NCBI RefSeq assembly: GCF_014385095.1
Contig: NZ_JACRTC010000006.1
Location: 62,001-126,000, forward strand
Direction: 5' to 3'
DNA from: Zongyangia hominis
GTDB taxonomy: Bacteria; Bacillota; Clostridia; Oscillospirales; Ruminococcaceae
DNA length: 64,000 bases
Below the pieces are notes generated by a model that saw only the letters and a list, made by a program, of their open reading frames with translations, did not search any database and was not told the origin of the DNA. Positions 8,011 through 16,809 of the stretch are shown here, one piece after another (the first letter of the stretch is position 1; every line of letters begins with the position of its first letter). A program made the position numbers and the translations under genes.

Positions 8011-9705
8011 CTACATGGTGTCGGGGACGTTGATCTTGAGCATGGTCAGCACGTTGCGGATGACGGTGCGCACGGCCAGGCACAGGGCCAGACGGGCCTG
8101 CATCACATTTTCCGCCTCGCCCTTGACTCGGCAGGCGTTATAAAACTTGTGGAACTTGTTGGCAAGCTCGATGACATACCGGGTAATCCGGGCCGGGTCA
8201 TAGGTCTTGGCGGATTCCAAAATCTCGTTGGGATAGATGGAGAGATAGCGGATGAGCTCGATTTCCTCGGGCGCTTCAAAGCACAGCAGCTCGTCGAGGC
8301 TCCGCGCGGCGGGAGCGATGCCCTCGGCCGCCAGATTCTTGAGTATCGAGCAGATGCGGGCGTGGGCGTACTGGACGTAGTAGACCGGGTTCTGGGAGGA
8401 CTGCTCCACGGCAAGCCCCAAGTCAAACTCCATCTGGCTCCCCGGCTCCCGCATATTAAAGAGGAAGCGGGCCGCGTCGATGGGCACCTCGTCGATGAGG
8501 TCGGTCAGGGTGATAGCCTTGCCGGTGCGCTTGCTCATCCGCACCACTTCCCCGTCCCTTGTCAGCCGCACCAACTGCATGAGTACGATGTCCAGCTTGT
8601 TTCCGTCTAGGCCGATGGCGTCCATGGCCCCTTTGAGACGGGCCACATGGCCGTGGTGGTCCGCGCCCCAGACGTTGATGACCTTGTCAAAGCCCCGGAC
8701 CGCAAATTTATTGTAATGATAGGCGATGTCCGCCGCGAAATAGGTCGGATTTCCATTGGCGCGGATGAGGACCTCGTCCTTTTCCCCGCCGTAGGAGGTG
8801 GCCTTGTACCAGACCGCTCCGTCCTTCTCATAGGTCAGGCCCTTGTCGGAGAGGGTCTTCACCACGTCGTCGATGGCCCCGCTCTCGTGGAGGACGCTCT
8901 CGCGAAACCACACGTCGTACTCGATGCGGTATTTGGCCAGATCGGTGCGCAGCCCCTTGATGTTCTTGGGCAGGGCGTAGTCCACCAGTGCCTCCCGGCG
9001 CTCTTTGGAGCCGGCCTCCACAAAAGCGTCGCCGTGCAGAGCGGCAAATTCTTTCGCCCGCACCTTGATATCCTCGCCGTGGTAGCCGTCCTCCGGGAAG
9101 GGGACGGCGTCCTCTCCCTTATAGATCTGAAGGTACCGGGCCTCCAGGGAACCGGCAAACTTCTCGATCTGGTTGCCGGCGTCGTTGACGTAAAACTCCC
9201 TTGTCACATCGCAGCCCGCCCAGTCGAGGACCGCCGCCAGGCAATCGCCCAGCGCGCCGCCCCGGGCGTTGCCCATGTGCATGGGGCCGGTGGGGTTGGC
9301 CGAGACAAACTCTACCATCACCTTTTTGTGCCCGCCCTCATCCGAGCGGCCGTAGTTTTCCCCGTCGGTCTCGATGGCCTTGATGACCTTGGCAAACCAA
9401 CGCTTGGACAGGAAAAAGTTGAGGAATCCCGGTCCCGCCACCTCGCACCGCTCAAAATAGGTGCCGTCAAAGATCATCCGCTCCATGAGGACGGACGCGA
9501 TCTGCCGGGGGTTCTTTTTCAGCGCCTTGGCGCAGACCATGGCCACATTGGCGGCAAAGTCGCCATGGGAGGTATCGTTGGGGATTTCAATGGTGAAGGG
9601 CGGCAAGGGCACCGGCTCCAACTGGCCGTCGGCCACCGCCATGCCCATGGCGTTGAGAATGACTTCCTTCAGTTGATCTTTCGCTTCTTTTACCAGATTT
9701 GCCAT
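8011..9705 (-). CDS. argS: Arginyl-tRNA synthetase
   Basis: Class I synthetase of 564 residues that charges tRNA-Arg. Visible are the additional N-terminal domain, the HIGH-type motif SANPTGPMHMGNARGG near residues 115-130, the KMSKS-class motif VRMSKRTGKAITL near residue 365, and the C-terminal anticodon-binding helical domain ending in NVLTMLKINVPDTM, which is the usual ArgS terminus. The start codon directly follows the stop of the DUF1934 gene, whose last codons contain the GGAG ribosome binding site, so the two are translationally coupled. The stop codon abuts repeat locus B. Confidence 0.96.
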   Translation of the reverse strand: MANLVKEAKDQLKEVILNAMGMAVADGQLEPVPLPPFTIEIPNDTSHGDFAANVAMVCAKALKKNPRQIASVLMERMIFDGTYFERCEVAGPGFLNFFLSKRWFAKVIKAIETDGENYGRSDEGGHKKVMVEFVSANPTGPMHMGNARGGALGDCLAAVLDWAGCDVTREFYVNDAGNQIEKFAGSLEARYLQIYKGEDAVPFPEDGYHGEDIKVRAKEFAALHGDAFVEAGSKERREALVDYALPKNIKGLRTDLAKYRIEYDVWFRESVLHESGAIDDVVKTLSDKGLTYEKDGAVWYKATSYGGEKDEVLIRANGNPTYFAADIAYHYNKFAVRGFDKVINVWGADHHGHVARLKGAMDAIGLDGNKLDIVLMQLVRLTRDGEVVRMSKRTGKAITLTDLIDEVPIDAARFLFNMREPGSQMEFDLGLAVEQSSQNPVYYVQYAHARICSILKNLAAEGIAPAARSLDELLCFEAPEEIELIRYLSIYPNEILESAKTYDPARITRYVIELANKFHKFYNACRVKGEAENVMQARLALCLAVRTVIRNVLTMLKINVPDTM

Positions 9706-10134
9706 CTATCCGTTGCACTCCTTGATGTTGATTGACACTTCATTTTCACTGGCGAGACAGGCGTTGACATCCAGCGAATACGCAAAGCGGATACTGCCGC
9801 CGTGGCTGTCAAGGCCGTTTCGGATGTTGCTGCCCAACACCCCCACCATCAGATCTCCCATTTCGGTGGCGTAGTGGCACTGATGCCGCCGCCCCTTCTC
9901 CACAATGAGCTGGGAGCGGCAGGGGCCGGAACGGATCATGGTGACCATGTCGTTGCCCTTGACCTTCAACGTCGTCTTGCAACCGTCGTAACCGGTGGCG
10001 CCGCTTTCATCGTAGCGGATGTACTGGACCCCGTCCCGGACATAATAGTTGCCCATGGTGGTCAGTTCCACCACGTCGTCCTCTCCGTCCACCCGCTGTT
10101 TGCCTGTGATCGAGATAATAACTTCCTTTTTCAA
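9706..10134 (-). CDS. DUF1934 beta-barrel protein (YwiB-like)
   Basis: A 142-residue protein with the DUF1934 pattern: an initial strand VIISITGKQ, YYIRYDES-like strands (VQYIRYDESGATG) and closing FAYSLDVNACLASENEVSINIKE. The family is predicted to fold as a small calycin-like barrel and commonly sits next to argS in Firmicutes, as here; its molecular role is unknown to me. The start is TTG at 10134 with AAAGGG upstream. It is sandwiched between murI and argS in one leftward unit. Confidence 0.8.
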   Translation of the reverse strand: MKKEVIISITGKQRVDGEDDVVELTTMGNYYVRDGVQYIRYDESGATGYDGCKTTLKVKGNDMVTMIRSGPCRSQLIVEKGRRHQCHYATEMGDLMVGVLGSNIRNGLDSHGGSIRFAYSLDVNACLASENEVSINIKECNG

Positions 10135-10160
10135 TGCTTTTGCCCTTTCTTTTGCGCGAA

Positions 10161-10976
10161 TTATAACGTGTCCACACTCACATATTCTACTTTACCGTCC
10201 ACATTCTCCCCTAAGAAGATGCCGGCCACGTCTGCAAACGTATCCAGCTGGTCGCTGACGTAATAGTGGCAGGTCCCGCCCTGGGCCTTTTCACTGCTCA
10301 GGCCGTTTTGCATCAGATAACTGCTCACATACCGGGCCGTCACCTGGCCCGGGTCCACAAACACCACCGCGTACTGCATGACGTCGGCGATGATGTCGTA
10401 GATGATGGGATAGTGGGTGCATCCGAGGATAAGGGTGTCGATGTTTTCTTTAAAAAATGGCTCCAAATACATCTTGGCCGTCAGCCGGGTGATCTCATTG
10501 TCCCTGCCCACCTGGCCGTTTTCCACCAGCGGCACAAAGAGGGGACAGTCCCGTCCCACCACCGCGGCGTCGGGGCGGATGCCCCGGATGGCCTTGCCAT
10601 AAGCGCCGGAATGAACGGTGGCGGTGGTGCCGATGACCCCGATCTTGCCGTTTTGGGACAGGGAGGCCGCCTCCTGGGCCGCCGGGCGCACCACGCCGGT
10701 GTAGGGGACGCCGATATCCTGCACATCCTTGTCGGTGAGGACGGAGCTGACCGTACCGCAGGCGGCAACGACCATCTTGACGTCGTGGCTGCACAGGAAA
10801 TGGATGTCCTGGGCCGCATACCGGCGGATGGTCTCCCGGCTCCGGGTGCCGTAGGGGACCCGGCCGGTGTCGCCGAAATAGATGATGTCCTCCCCCGGGA
10901 GAATTTTTCTCAGCTCTTTGACCACGGTCAGTCCTCCGAGCCCCGAGTCGAACACGCCGATGGGTCGCTTATCCAT
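10161..10976 (-). CDS. murI: Glutamate racemase
   Basis: Makes D-glutamate for peptidoglycan by a two-cysteine, cofactor-free racemisation. The 271-residue product opens with IGVFDSGLGGLTV and has the DTGRVPYG segment. It carries both expected cysteines, C73 in AACGTVSS and C186 in LGCTHYP. The first motif is normally A-C-N-T; here the asparagine is glycine (see findings). The ATG at 10976 follows AAAGGGCGGG; the reading frame upstream adds nothing conserved. The start overlaps the end of ddl by 8 bp, so both cell-wall precursor genes are coupled. Confidence 0.92.
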   Translation of the reverse strand: MDKRPIGVFDSGLGGLTVVKELRKILPGEDIIYFGDTGRVPYGTRSRETIRRYAAQDIHFLCSHDVKMVVAACGTVSSVLTDKDVQDIGVPYTGVVRPAAQEAASLSQNGKIGVIGTTATVHSGAYGKAIRGIRPDAAVVGRDCPLFVPLVENGQVGRDNEITRLTAKMYLEPFFKENIDTLILGCTHYPIIYDIIADVMQYAVVFVDPGQVTARYVSSYLMQNGLSSEKAQGGTCHYYVSDQLDTFADVAGIFLGENVDGKVEYVSVDTL

Positions 10977-12042
10977 TTGCACCCGCCCTTTCCATGGCAA
11001 GCTGTACGAGCTTATCGATGAGCTGGGGATATGGCACCCCGGAATGCTCCATCAGCTTGGGATACATACTAATATCGGTAAAGCCCGGGATAGTGTTGGG
11101 CTCGTTTAAGAGCACCTTCCGGTCGCTTTTTCTCACGAAAAAGTCCACCCGGGCAAACCCCGCGCAGTGTAGCGCCAAAAACGCCTGTCTGGCGGTGCGG
11201 CGGATTTCCTGCGCCACCTCCGGCTCGATGCGGGCCGGGATGTAGAGGGCGGTGGTGCCGTCTTTATACTTGGCGTCGTAGTCGTAAAAATCCGCCTCGG
11301 GGACGATCTCGCCCACCACCGAAACAAACGGGTCGTCGTTGCCGAGCACCGCGCATTCCACCTCGTCGCCGACGACCGCTTCCTCCACGATGACCTTGCG
11401 GTCGTGGACGAAGGCTTTCTCCAAAGCCGCCTTCAGGGAATCTTTATCCCTGGCCTTCGAAATGCCCACCGAGGACCCGGCGTTGGCGGGTTTGACGAAA
11501 ACAGGATAACCGAGGTTCTTTTCAATGCGCGCTTCGATCTCGTCGAAGGAATCCATCTCGTAGCACATGACCTTCTCCCACCGGACGCCGGCAATGCCCG
11601 CCTGCTCCAAAAGGGTGCGGGTGACGGTTTTGTCCATACAGGCCGCCGAAGCCAGGGTGCCACAACCCACACAGGGAATGCCACTGAGCTCCAAGAGCCC
11701 CTGCATGGTGCCGTCCTCCCCGTTTTTACCGTGGAGCACGGGGAACACCGCGTCGAGGCGGATGTTTTCCACCCCTTCCGGGTGGAAAACCGTGAGGCCA
11801 TGGCGGCCGCGGTCGGGGGTGATAGCCGCCGGGGTGCAGTGCTCCTTCTCCCAGGAGCCGTCGGGGATGCGGTCGATCTCTCCGGTATAATGGTACCACC
11901 GGCCGTCCTTCGTAATGCCGATCATCACCACGTCATACCGGTCGCGGGGAACGTTTCGCAGCACCGAAGCGCCGGAAACCAAAGATACTTCGTGTTCGCT
12001 GGAGGCCCCGCCGAACAGGACGCCCAAACATAGCCTTGACAC
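10969..12042 (-). CDS. ddl: D-alanine--D-alanine ligase
   Basis: ATP-grasp enzyme of 357 residues that joins two D-alanines for the peptidoglycan stem peptide. It has the N-terminal LGVLFGGASSEHEVSLVSG motif, the PVFVKPANAGSSVGISK ATP-binding loop near residues 150-166, and the metal-binding FARVDFF...LLNEPNTIPGFT segment at the end. GTG at 12042 is the start, with GGAG about 11 bp upstream. It is the first gene of the leftward ddl-murI-ywiB-argS cluster and is divergent from rpmG. Confidence 0.95.
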   Translation of the reverse strand: MSRLCLGVLFGGASSEHEVSLVSGASVLRNVPRDRYDVVMIGITKDGRWYHYTGEIDRIPDGSWEKEHCTPAAITPDRGRHGLTVFHPEGVENIRLDAVFPVLHGKNGEDGTMQGLLELSGIPCVGCGTLASAACMDKTVTRTLLEQAGIAGVRWEKVMCYEMDSFDEIEARIEKNLGYPVFVKPANAGSSVGISKARDKDSLKAALEKAFVHDRKVIVEEAVVGDEVECAVLGNDDPFVSVVGEIVPEADFYDYDAKYKDGTTALYIPARIEPEVAQEIRRTARQAFLALHCAGFARVDFFVRKSDRKVLLNEPNTIPGFTDISMYPKLMEHSGVPYPQLIDKLVQLAMERAGANG

Positions 12043-12235
12043 GGGCTGTCACACTCCTATACAATAAACTACGCCGCGCCGGGAAAAGGCGCAGACGTAC
12101 GCTCTCTGTCAAACGTACATAAATAAAAGTACATGAACAGTAGTAGTGTATCATAATACGCTTTCCCGTGCAATTGTTTTCCTCTTAAATTCATAGTAGA
12201 TTGTTTCCAATTTTAGAATTTCTTTCGGATTTTTC

Positions 12236-12265
12236 TTGACTTGTCCCAGGGTCTTGTGGTATAGT
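12236..12265 (+). promoter_or_regulatory. Promoter of the rpmG-secE-nusG operon
   Basis: TTGACT at 12236-12241 and TATAGT at 12260-12265 with an 18-bp spacer. A leader of about 220 nt precedes rpmG; it holds no tRNA (a tRNA-Trp often sits here in Firmicutes) and no riboswitch that I recognise. The rest of the 449-bp divergent gap back to ddl at 12042 shows nothing further I can assign. Confidence 0.7.
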
Positions 12266-12491
12266 ATTACTACCTCTAAAAGGGTTATTTTTTTATGCGC
12301 TTTTTTAACCGGTTAAGTTTGCGCGTGCAAAGGACGCTTTGTCCGGCGCATGACCGCGGGCTCCGCCGCTTGGAAGCGCACAAAGAAAAGGTCCCCTTTC
12401 TCGCCCGACGGGCAGCCGAAAAGGGATGGCAAAACTCAAGCGTTCTCTTTACGAGGGAGGCAAAAAATTCCGTTACTCAGGAGGTGCCGAT

Positions 12492-12641
12492 ATGAGAGTC
12501 AAAGTTACTTTGGCGTGCACAGAGTGCAAACAGCGCAATTACAACACCATGAAGAACAAGAAGAACGACCCTGACAGACTCGAAATGAACAAGTATTGTC
12601 GTTTCTGCAGGAAACACACGCTTCACAAGGAAACCAAGTAG
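12492..12641 (+). CDS. rpmG: 50S ribosomal protein L33
   Basis: Basic protein of 49 residues with the L33 pattern [17 protein letters not shown] and a C-terminal [11 protein letters not shown]. It keeps both CxxC pairs (CTEC and CRFC), so it is the zinc-binding form of L33 that a zinc-limitation paralogue would replace. AGGAGG at 12479-12484 sets the ATG at 12492; an upstream in-frame ATG at 12426 is not used. It is the first gene of the rpmG-secE-nusG unit. Confidence 0.95.
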   Translation: MRVKVTLACTECKQRNYNTMKNKKNDPDRLEMNKYCRFCRKHTLHKETK

Positions 12642-12664
12642 GCGAGAAAGGCAGGACTGTCAAG

Positions 12665-12910
12665 ATGTCATCTACCCAAACGAAGGACACGAAAAAAGGC
12701 AGATTTAGTCCGAAAAATATCGCCAAAAGAATTGGCCGTTTCTTCAGGGATTTCAAAGGCGAGTCCAAGAAGATCGTATGGCCCACCAAAAAACAGGTCG
12801 TCAACAACACCATCGTGGTCATTGTGATGATGCTGATCGTGGGCGCGTTCATCTGGGGCGTGGACGCCTTAATGTCCCTGCTGGTCAACGCTTTCCTTAA
12901 AATCGCTTAA
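12665..12910 (+). CDS. secE: Preprotein translocase subunit SecE
   Basis: Short single-span Firmicutes-type SecE of 81 residues that clamps the SecY channel. A charged N-terminus leads to the amphipathic helix RIGRFFRDFKGESKKIVWPTKKQVVNNT, which holds the conserved KKIVWPT motif, then one membrane helix. It lies between rpmG and nusG, the classic order. ATG at 12665 gives the usual length; the reading frame continues upstream into rpmG without conservation. Confidence 0.95.
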   Translation: MSSTQTKDTKKGRFSPKNIAKRIGRFFRDFKGESKKIVWPTKKQVVNNTIVVIVMMLIVGAFIWGVDALMSLLVNAFLKIA

Positions 12911-12935
12911 GTGAAAAGCGTGGAGGGATTAAATC

Positions 12936-13457
12936 ATGTCTGAAGCTGCAAAATGGTATGTTGTCCACACCTATTCTGGTTATGAAAACAAGGTTGCTCA
13001 AAACATTGAAAAAGTGGTCGAGAACCGCGGTCTTCACGATCTGATCCATGAGGTGAAAATTCCCACCGAAACGGTGGTGGAACTAAAGGACAACAAAAGT
13101 CGCGAAGTGGAACGCAAAATCTTCCCGGGCTATGTGCTCGTCAAGATGGTGCTGACCGACGACAGCTGGTACGTGGTGCGCAACACCCGCGGTTGCACCG
13201 GCTTTGTGGGCCCCGGCTCCAAGCCCGTCCCCCTCACTGAAGCGGAGGTGGAGGCGCTGGGCGTCGAAGTCAAACAGGTCGAGGTCACCTACAGCGTGGG
13301 CGATTCCGTCAAGATCATCGAGGGTCCCCTCGAAGGCTTTGTGGGAATTGTCGAGGCGCTGGACAGGGACGCCGGTTCGGTGCGGGTCACCGTTTCTATG
13401 TTCGGCCGCGAGACGCCGGTGGAACTGGCGTTGGGCCAGGTCGAACTCGTCGACTGA
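12936..13457 (+). CDS. nusG: Transcription termination/antitermination factor NusG
   Basis: NusG of 173 residues: the NGN domain begins KWYVVHTYSGYENKVAQNIE and includes KIFPGYVLVKM; the C-terminal KOW domain contains VKIIEGPLEGFVGIVEALD. It binds RNA polymerase and links it to Rho or the ribosome. GGAGGG lies 10 bp before the ATG. It is the last gene of the rpmG-secE-nusG group before the rplK leader. Confidence 0.97.
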   Translation: MSEAAKWYVVHTYSGYENKVAQNIEKVVENRGLHDLIHEVKIPTETVVELKDNKSREVERKIFPGYVLVKMVLTDDSWYVVRNTRGCTGFVGPGSKPVPLTEAEVEALGVEVKQVEVTYSVGDSVKIIEGPLEGFVGIVEALDRDAGSVRVTVSMFGRETPVELALGQVELVD

Positions 13458-13622
13458 TTTTTTTAAAGGAACTTAAACGCTCCGAAAGGGGCTTTGAGTT
13501 GCATGGGGCGGAAGCCTCATGTGTTTACAAGGGTGAAGAACAATATCGTGGAGCTTCACCTGTGGGAGGAGGATCCGTTATAGGTCTTCCGCCATTGACC
13601 ACAATTTTTGGAGGTGCAAATT
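13458..13622 (+). promoter_or_regulatory. Candidate L11 (rplK) mRNA leader
   Basis: The 165-nt gap before rplK contains GTGGGAGGAGGATCC and a later CTTCCGCCATTGACCAC, which can pair into an arm resembling the L11-binding region of 23S rRNA used for autoregulation of rplK-rplA in Firmicutes. Recognition is by pattern only. Confidence 0.4.
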
Positions 13623-14048
13623 ATGGCTCAAAAGGTAGTCGGCTACATCAAGCTGCAAATACCGGCCGGAAAAGCCACTCCGGCGCCCCCCGTTGGTCCT
13701 GCTCTTGGACAGCACGGCGTCAATATCATGGCTTTTACAAAAGATTTTAACGAGCGCACGAAGAACGATGCGGGACTGATCATTCCTGTTGTTATCACTG
13801 TTTACGCTGACCGCTCCTTCACGTTCGTCACCAAGACTCCGCCCGCATCGGTCCTCATCAAAAAGGCCTGCGGCATTGAAAGCGGTTCCGGCGTGCCGAA
13901 CAAAACCAAGGTTGCAAAGATCACCAAGGAGCAGGTCGAAAAGATTGCGCAGCAGAAGATGCCTGACCTCAACGCGGCCAACATCGAGTCCGCTATGAGC
14001 ATGATCGCGGGTACGGCCCGCAGCATGGGCATTGAAGTTGTAGACTAA
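13623..14048 (+). CDS. rplK: 50S ribosomal protein L11
   Basis: Protein of 141 residues with [27 protein letters not shown] near the N-terminus and the C-terminal rRNA-binding domain [24 protein letters not shown] ending in [12 protein letters not shown]. It forms the GTPase-associated stalk base with 23S rRNA. GGAGGTG 8 bp before ATG 13623 rules out the upstream ATG at 13608. Confidence 0.97.
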   Translation: MAQKVVGYIKLQIPAGKATPAPPVGPALGQHGVNIMAFTKDFNERTKNDAGLIIPVVITVYADRSFTFVTKTPPASVLIKKACGIESGSGVPNKTKVAKITKEQVEKIAQQKMPDLNAANIESAMSMIAGTARSMGIEVVD

Positions 14049-14103
14049 TGCTCTCCGGTGGGAGGAACATTCCGTAAACACCACTTATGAGGGAGGAACA
14101 CTA

Positions 14104-14799
14104 ATGAAACACGGTAAAAAATATCAAGACAGTTCCAAACTGTTCGACCGCTTCCAGACCTATGATTCCAATGAGGCGTTGGATCTGGCTGTGAAGACCG
14201 CGAAGGCCAAGTTTGATGAAACTGTTGAAGTTCATGTGAGACTGGGCGTCGATTCCCGTCACGCTGACCAGCAGGTTCGCGGCGCGGTCGTGCTGCCCAA
14301 CGGCACCGGTAAACAGGTCCGCGTGCTGGTATTCGCCAAGGGCGACAACATCGCGGCCGCCGAAGCGGCTGGCGCTGAGTTTGTCGGCGGCGAAGATATG
14401 ATGCAGAAGATCCAGCAGGAGAATTGGCTGGACTTTGACGTGGTCATCGCCACTCCGGACATGATGGGCGTCGTTGGCCGTCTCGGTAAAATCCTCGGCC
14501 CGCGCGGACTCATGCCCAATCCCAAGGCCGGCACCGTCACCCCGGATGTGGCCAAGGCTGTCACTGAGGCGAAAGCCGGTAAGATCGAGTACCGTCTCGA
14601 CAAGACCAACATCATCCACTGCCCCATCGGCAAAGCTTCCTTCGGCGTAGAGAAGCTCGGCGAGAACCTCTCCACCCTGATGGACGCCATTGTCAAGGCA
14701 AAACCCGCCGCGGCCAAAGGCCAGTATATCAAGTCCTGTGTGGTCGCCACCACCATGGGCCCTGGCATCAAGATCAACCCGGCGAAATACTCCGCTTAA
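14104..14799 (+). CDS. rplA: 50S ribosomal protein L1
   Basis: L1 of 231 residues, the mobile stalk protein of the large subunit. Recognised by the [12 protein letters not shown] start, the [13 protein letters not shown] segment and the signature [31 protein letters not shown] lies upstream of the ATG. It is paired with rplK and followed by the promoter and leader of rplJ, so the L11 and L10 operons can be controlled separately. Confidence 0.97.
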   Translation: MKHGKKYQDSSKLFDRFQTYDSNEALDLAVKTAKAKFDETVEVHVRLGVDSRHADQQVRGAVVLPNGTGKQVRVLVFAKGDNIAAAEAAGAEFVGGEDMMQKIQQENWLDFDVVIATPDMMGVVGRLGKILGPRGLMPNPKAGTVTPDVAKAVTEAKAGKIEYRLDKTNIIHCPIGKASFGVEKLGENLSTLMDAIVKAKPAAAKGQYIKSCVVATTMGPGIKINPAKYSA

Positions 14800-14813
14800 A
14801 TTGAGGGCGGATA

Positions 14814-14842
14814 TTGACATAGGCTAAGGTCTGTGTTATGAT
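14814..14842 (+). promoter_or_regulatory. Promoter of rplJ-rplL
   Basis: Consensus TTGACA at 14814-14819 and TATGAT at 14837-14842 with a 17-bp spacer, directly after rplA. Confidence 0.85.
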
Positions 14843-14848
14843 AATAAA

Positions 14849-15003
14849 GCTGTTTCCAAAGACAGCAGGTGTTCAAACATAATGGGTATGCTACCCGCCT
14901 GCCGAGGACGCGCGATCAATGCAAAGAACGAATGGCCATGGGCCGTTTGTCCTGTAATGTGATTGATAGCCCTTCCTGCGGCGACGTGGGAAGGGCTTTT
15001 TGT
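14849..15003 (+). promoter_or_regulatory. L10 leader with attenuator hairpin
   Basis: The segment CCAAAGACAGCAGGTG with the partner CGCCTGCCGAGG matches the L10-leader RNA that binds the L10(L12)4 complex to repress rplJL. At its 3' end AGCCCTTCC (14968-14976) pairs with GGAAGGGCT (14989-14997) followed by TTTTTGTTT, a terminator-like attenuator. Ribosomal protein excess would favour termination; that mechanism is inferred from the family. Confidence 0.85.
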
Positions 15004-15100
15004 TTGGACCGGCAACAATTTGGTTTCCATTTGATATGTAAGATATTGAGTGAAACATTCTTTCTCCCCTGCAGGGAGAAGGTACGGGAGGTGAAAAATC

Positions 15101-15634
15101 TTGCCAAATGAGAAAGTACTGAAATCCAAACAGCAGCTGGTCGCGGATCTCGCCCAGAAGCTGAGTGATTCCGCCGCAGGCGTTCTGGTGGATTACAAGG
15201 GTATCACGGTGGCCGACGACACCAAGCTGCGTCGCGATCTGCGCGAGGCCGGCGTCGAATATGCGGTCATCAAGAACACCATGCTCCGCTTCGCGCTGGG
15301 AGGCACCGACCTGGAAGAGATTTCCTCTGTCCTGGAAGGCACCACCGCGCTGGCTACCAGCGCATCCGATCCTGTGGCCGCGGCAAAAATCTTGTGCAAA
15401 TATTCCGATGACACCAAAGGTAAATTTGCGATCAAAGCAGGTTTTGTCGACGGAAAGCCTCTGGATGCCGCAGGCGTCAAAGAACTTTCCAAACTGCCCT
15501 CCAGAGAAGAGCTTATCGCCAAGACTCTGGGAGGACTCAACGCACCGATCTCCGGCTTTGCAAACGTACTGTCTGCGAATCTGCGTGGTTTGGTCGTCGC
15601 GCTTAACGCAATCGCTGAAAAGCAGAGCGCATAA
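15101..15634 (+). CDS. rplJ: 50S ribosomal protein L10
   Basis: L10 of 177 residues, which anchors the L7/L12 dimers to the ribosomal stalk. The N-terminus reads PNEKVLKSKQQLVADLAQKL after a TTG start at 15101 with GGGAGGTG upstream; VDYKGITVADDTKLRRDLREAGVEY and the C-terminal helix are typical. Expression is under the L10 leader, and rplL follows after 69 bp. Confidence 0.97.
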   Translation: MPNEKVLKSKQQLVADLAQKLSDSAAGVLVDYKGITVADDTKLRRDLREAGVEYAVIKNTMLRFALGGTDLEEISSVLEGTTALATSASDPVAAAKILCKYSDDTKGKFAIKAGFVDGKPLDAAGVKELSKLPSREELIAKTLGGLNAPISGFANVLSANLRGLVVALNAIAEKQSA

Positions 15635-15703
15635 GGGAAGGATTCCCGCGCTTTTGAGTAGGACCCAAAACAAATGAAAAGAAATTGATGGAGGTAACAT
15701 ATC

Positions 15704-16084
15704 ATGGCTTCTGAGAAAGTTTTAAATCTGATTGAAGAGGTTAAATCCCTCACCGTTCTGGAGCTCTCCGAGCTCGTCAAAGCTCTGGAAGAGGAGTTCG
15801 GCGTTTCCGCTGCCGCTCCTGTTGCTGTCGCTGCTGCTCCCGCTGCTGCCGGTGCTGCCGCTGCTGAAGAGAAAACCGAGTTTGACGTCATCCTGAAGAA
15901 CGCCGGCGCAAGCAAAATGGGCGTAATCAAACTGGTCAAAGAGATCACCGGCCTGGGCCTCAAAGAGTCCAAAGAGCTGGTTGACAACGCTCCGAAAGCA
16001 ATCAAAGAGGGCGTTTCCAAAGCTGACGCTGACGACATCTCCAAGAAACTGGCCGATGCCGGCGCAGAAGTTGAAGTTAAATAA
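15704..16084 (+). CDS. rplL: 50S ribosomal protein L7/L12
   Basis: Acidic stalk protein of 126 residues: N-terminal dimerisation helices, an alanine-rich hinge ([19 protein letters not shown], residues 44-62) and the C-terminal factor-binding domain with [40 protein letters not shown] precedes the ATG. Codon use is visibly biased towards a small set, as expected for a highly expressed gene. A terminator follows 20 bp after the stop. Confidence 0.98.
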   Translation: MASEKVLNLIEEVKSLTVLELSELVKALEEEFGVSAAAPVAVAAAPAAAGAAAAEEKTEFDVILKNAGASKMGVIKLVKEITGLGLKESKELVDNAPKAIKEGVSKADADDISKKLADAGAEVEVK

Positions 16085-16103
16085 GATCCTTTGGATCAAC
16101 AAA

Positions 16104-16135
16104 AAGAGGATTCGCGGTTGCGAATCCTCTTTTTT
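16104..16135 (+). terminator. Terminator of the rplJL operon
   Basis: GAGGATTCGC (16106-16115), GGTT loop, GCGAATCCTC (16120-16129), then a seven-base T run. Confidence 0.9.
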
Positions 16136-16140
16136 TGCGC

Positions 16141-16350
16141 TAGTTTCAGCGACCGCTGGACCTAGCGGTCGGCATATCGCGCCCCCATGCCATCCGAAAC
16201 CCTGGCGCGGCGCACACGTTTATAGCGCAGATGGGCCACAGCTTTGTACTTTGAACTGGACTCACACCGCGTGGTATGCGCCCACATATCTGTATCACTT
16301 ATCACTTTGGCGCGACATCCCCTACCGGTAGGTGGCCCACCGGCAGACGG
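16141..16350. repeat. Intergenic repeat, locus C
   Basis: A diverged member of the repeat family. It has CATATCGCGC and GGCGCGACATCCCC blocks, with TACCGGTAGGTGG at 16323-16335 and CCACCGGCAGACGG at 16337-16350. The last core ends directly at the stop codon of the leftward TSUP gene. Confidence 0.6.
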
Positions 16351-16809
16351 TCAGTCCAGGCCGTTTTCCTCCTGGTGGATCTTTTCCAGATTCTCCTCTC
16401 CTTCCGGCGCGGGGTGGATTTTGACGGGCTCTTTCTTCTCCGACTTGTCTTTGAAGAACAGCTCTTTGACACCAATCAAGAGCAGAAACACGGCAAAGAG
16501 CTTGCGCAGCATGTCCTCCCCCACAAAGACGGCCGCCTGGTAGCCGAGAAAAACGCCCAGGTAACCGAAGAGGGTAACCCAAAGCACCACCTTCCAATTG
16601 ACCAGCTTGTTCTTGGTATGCATGATGAGGGCGATGACGGCGATGGGCATAAAAAAGATCAGGTTGATGGTCTGGGCCTTTAGTTGGGCCACACCGGCAA
16701 AAGCTGTCAGGTAGAGCAGGAGGATACCTCCCCCGCCCATGCCCATGGAGCTGATGGTGCCCGCTAGGAAGGCGGTCAGGGTGGTAAGCAGGATTTCCGT
16801 CCAATTCAT
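16351..16809 (-). CDS. TSUP (TauE/SafE) half-transporter, second gene
   Basis: Membrane protein of 152 residues: about four hydrophobic helices beginning LTAFLAGTISSMGMGGGGILLLYL, which carries the TauE/SafE glycine-rich repeat, then a charged cytoplasmic tail rich in K and E. Family members export or import sulfur-containing anions or organic acids and usually have two such halves in about 250 residues. Here the ATG overlaps the stop of the first half gene (ATGA), so the two are translated in a coupled way and probably assemble together. The substrate is unknown. Confidence 0.8.
   Translation of the reverse strand: MNWTEILLTTLTAFLAGTISSMGMGGGGILLLYLTAFAGVAQLKAQTINLIFFMPIAVIALIMHTKNKLVNWKVVLWVTLFGYLGVFLGYQAAVFVGEDMLRKLFAVFLLLIGVKELFFKDKSEKKEPVKIHPAPEGEENLEKIHQEENGLD

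Noticed and set aside
8647..9735. Long open frame (362 codons) antisense to argS
   Set aside because: It lies opposite a clear tRNA synthetase gene; GC-rich third positions keep the opposite frame open. No ribosome binding site or family pattern.
12266..12491. tRNA-Trp expected upstream of secE
   Set aside because: No cloverleaf or GGTTCGA-type T-arm is visible in the leader.
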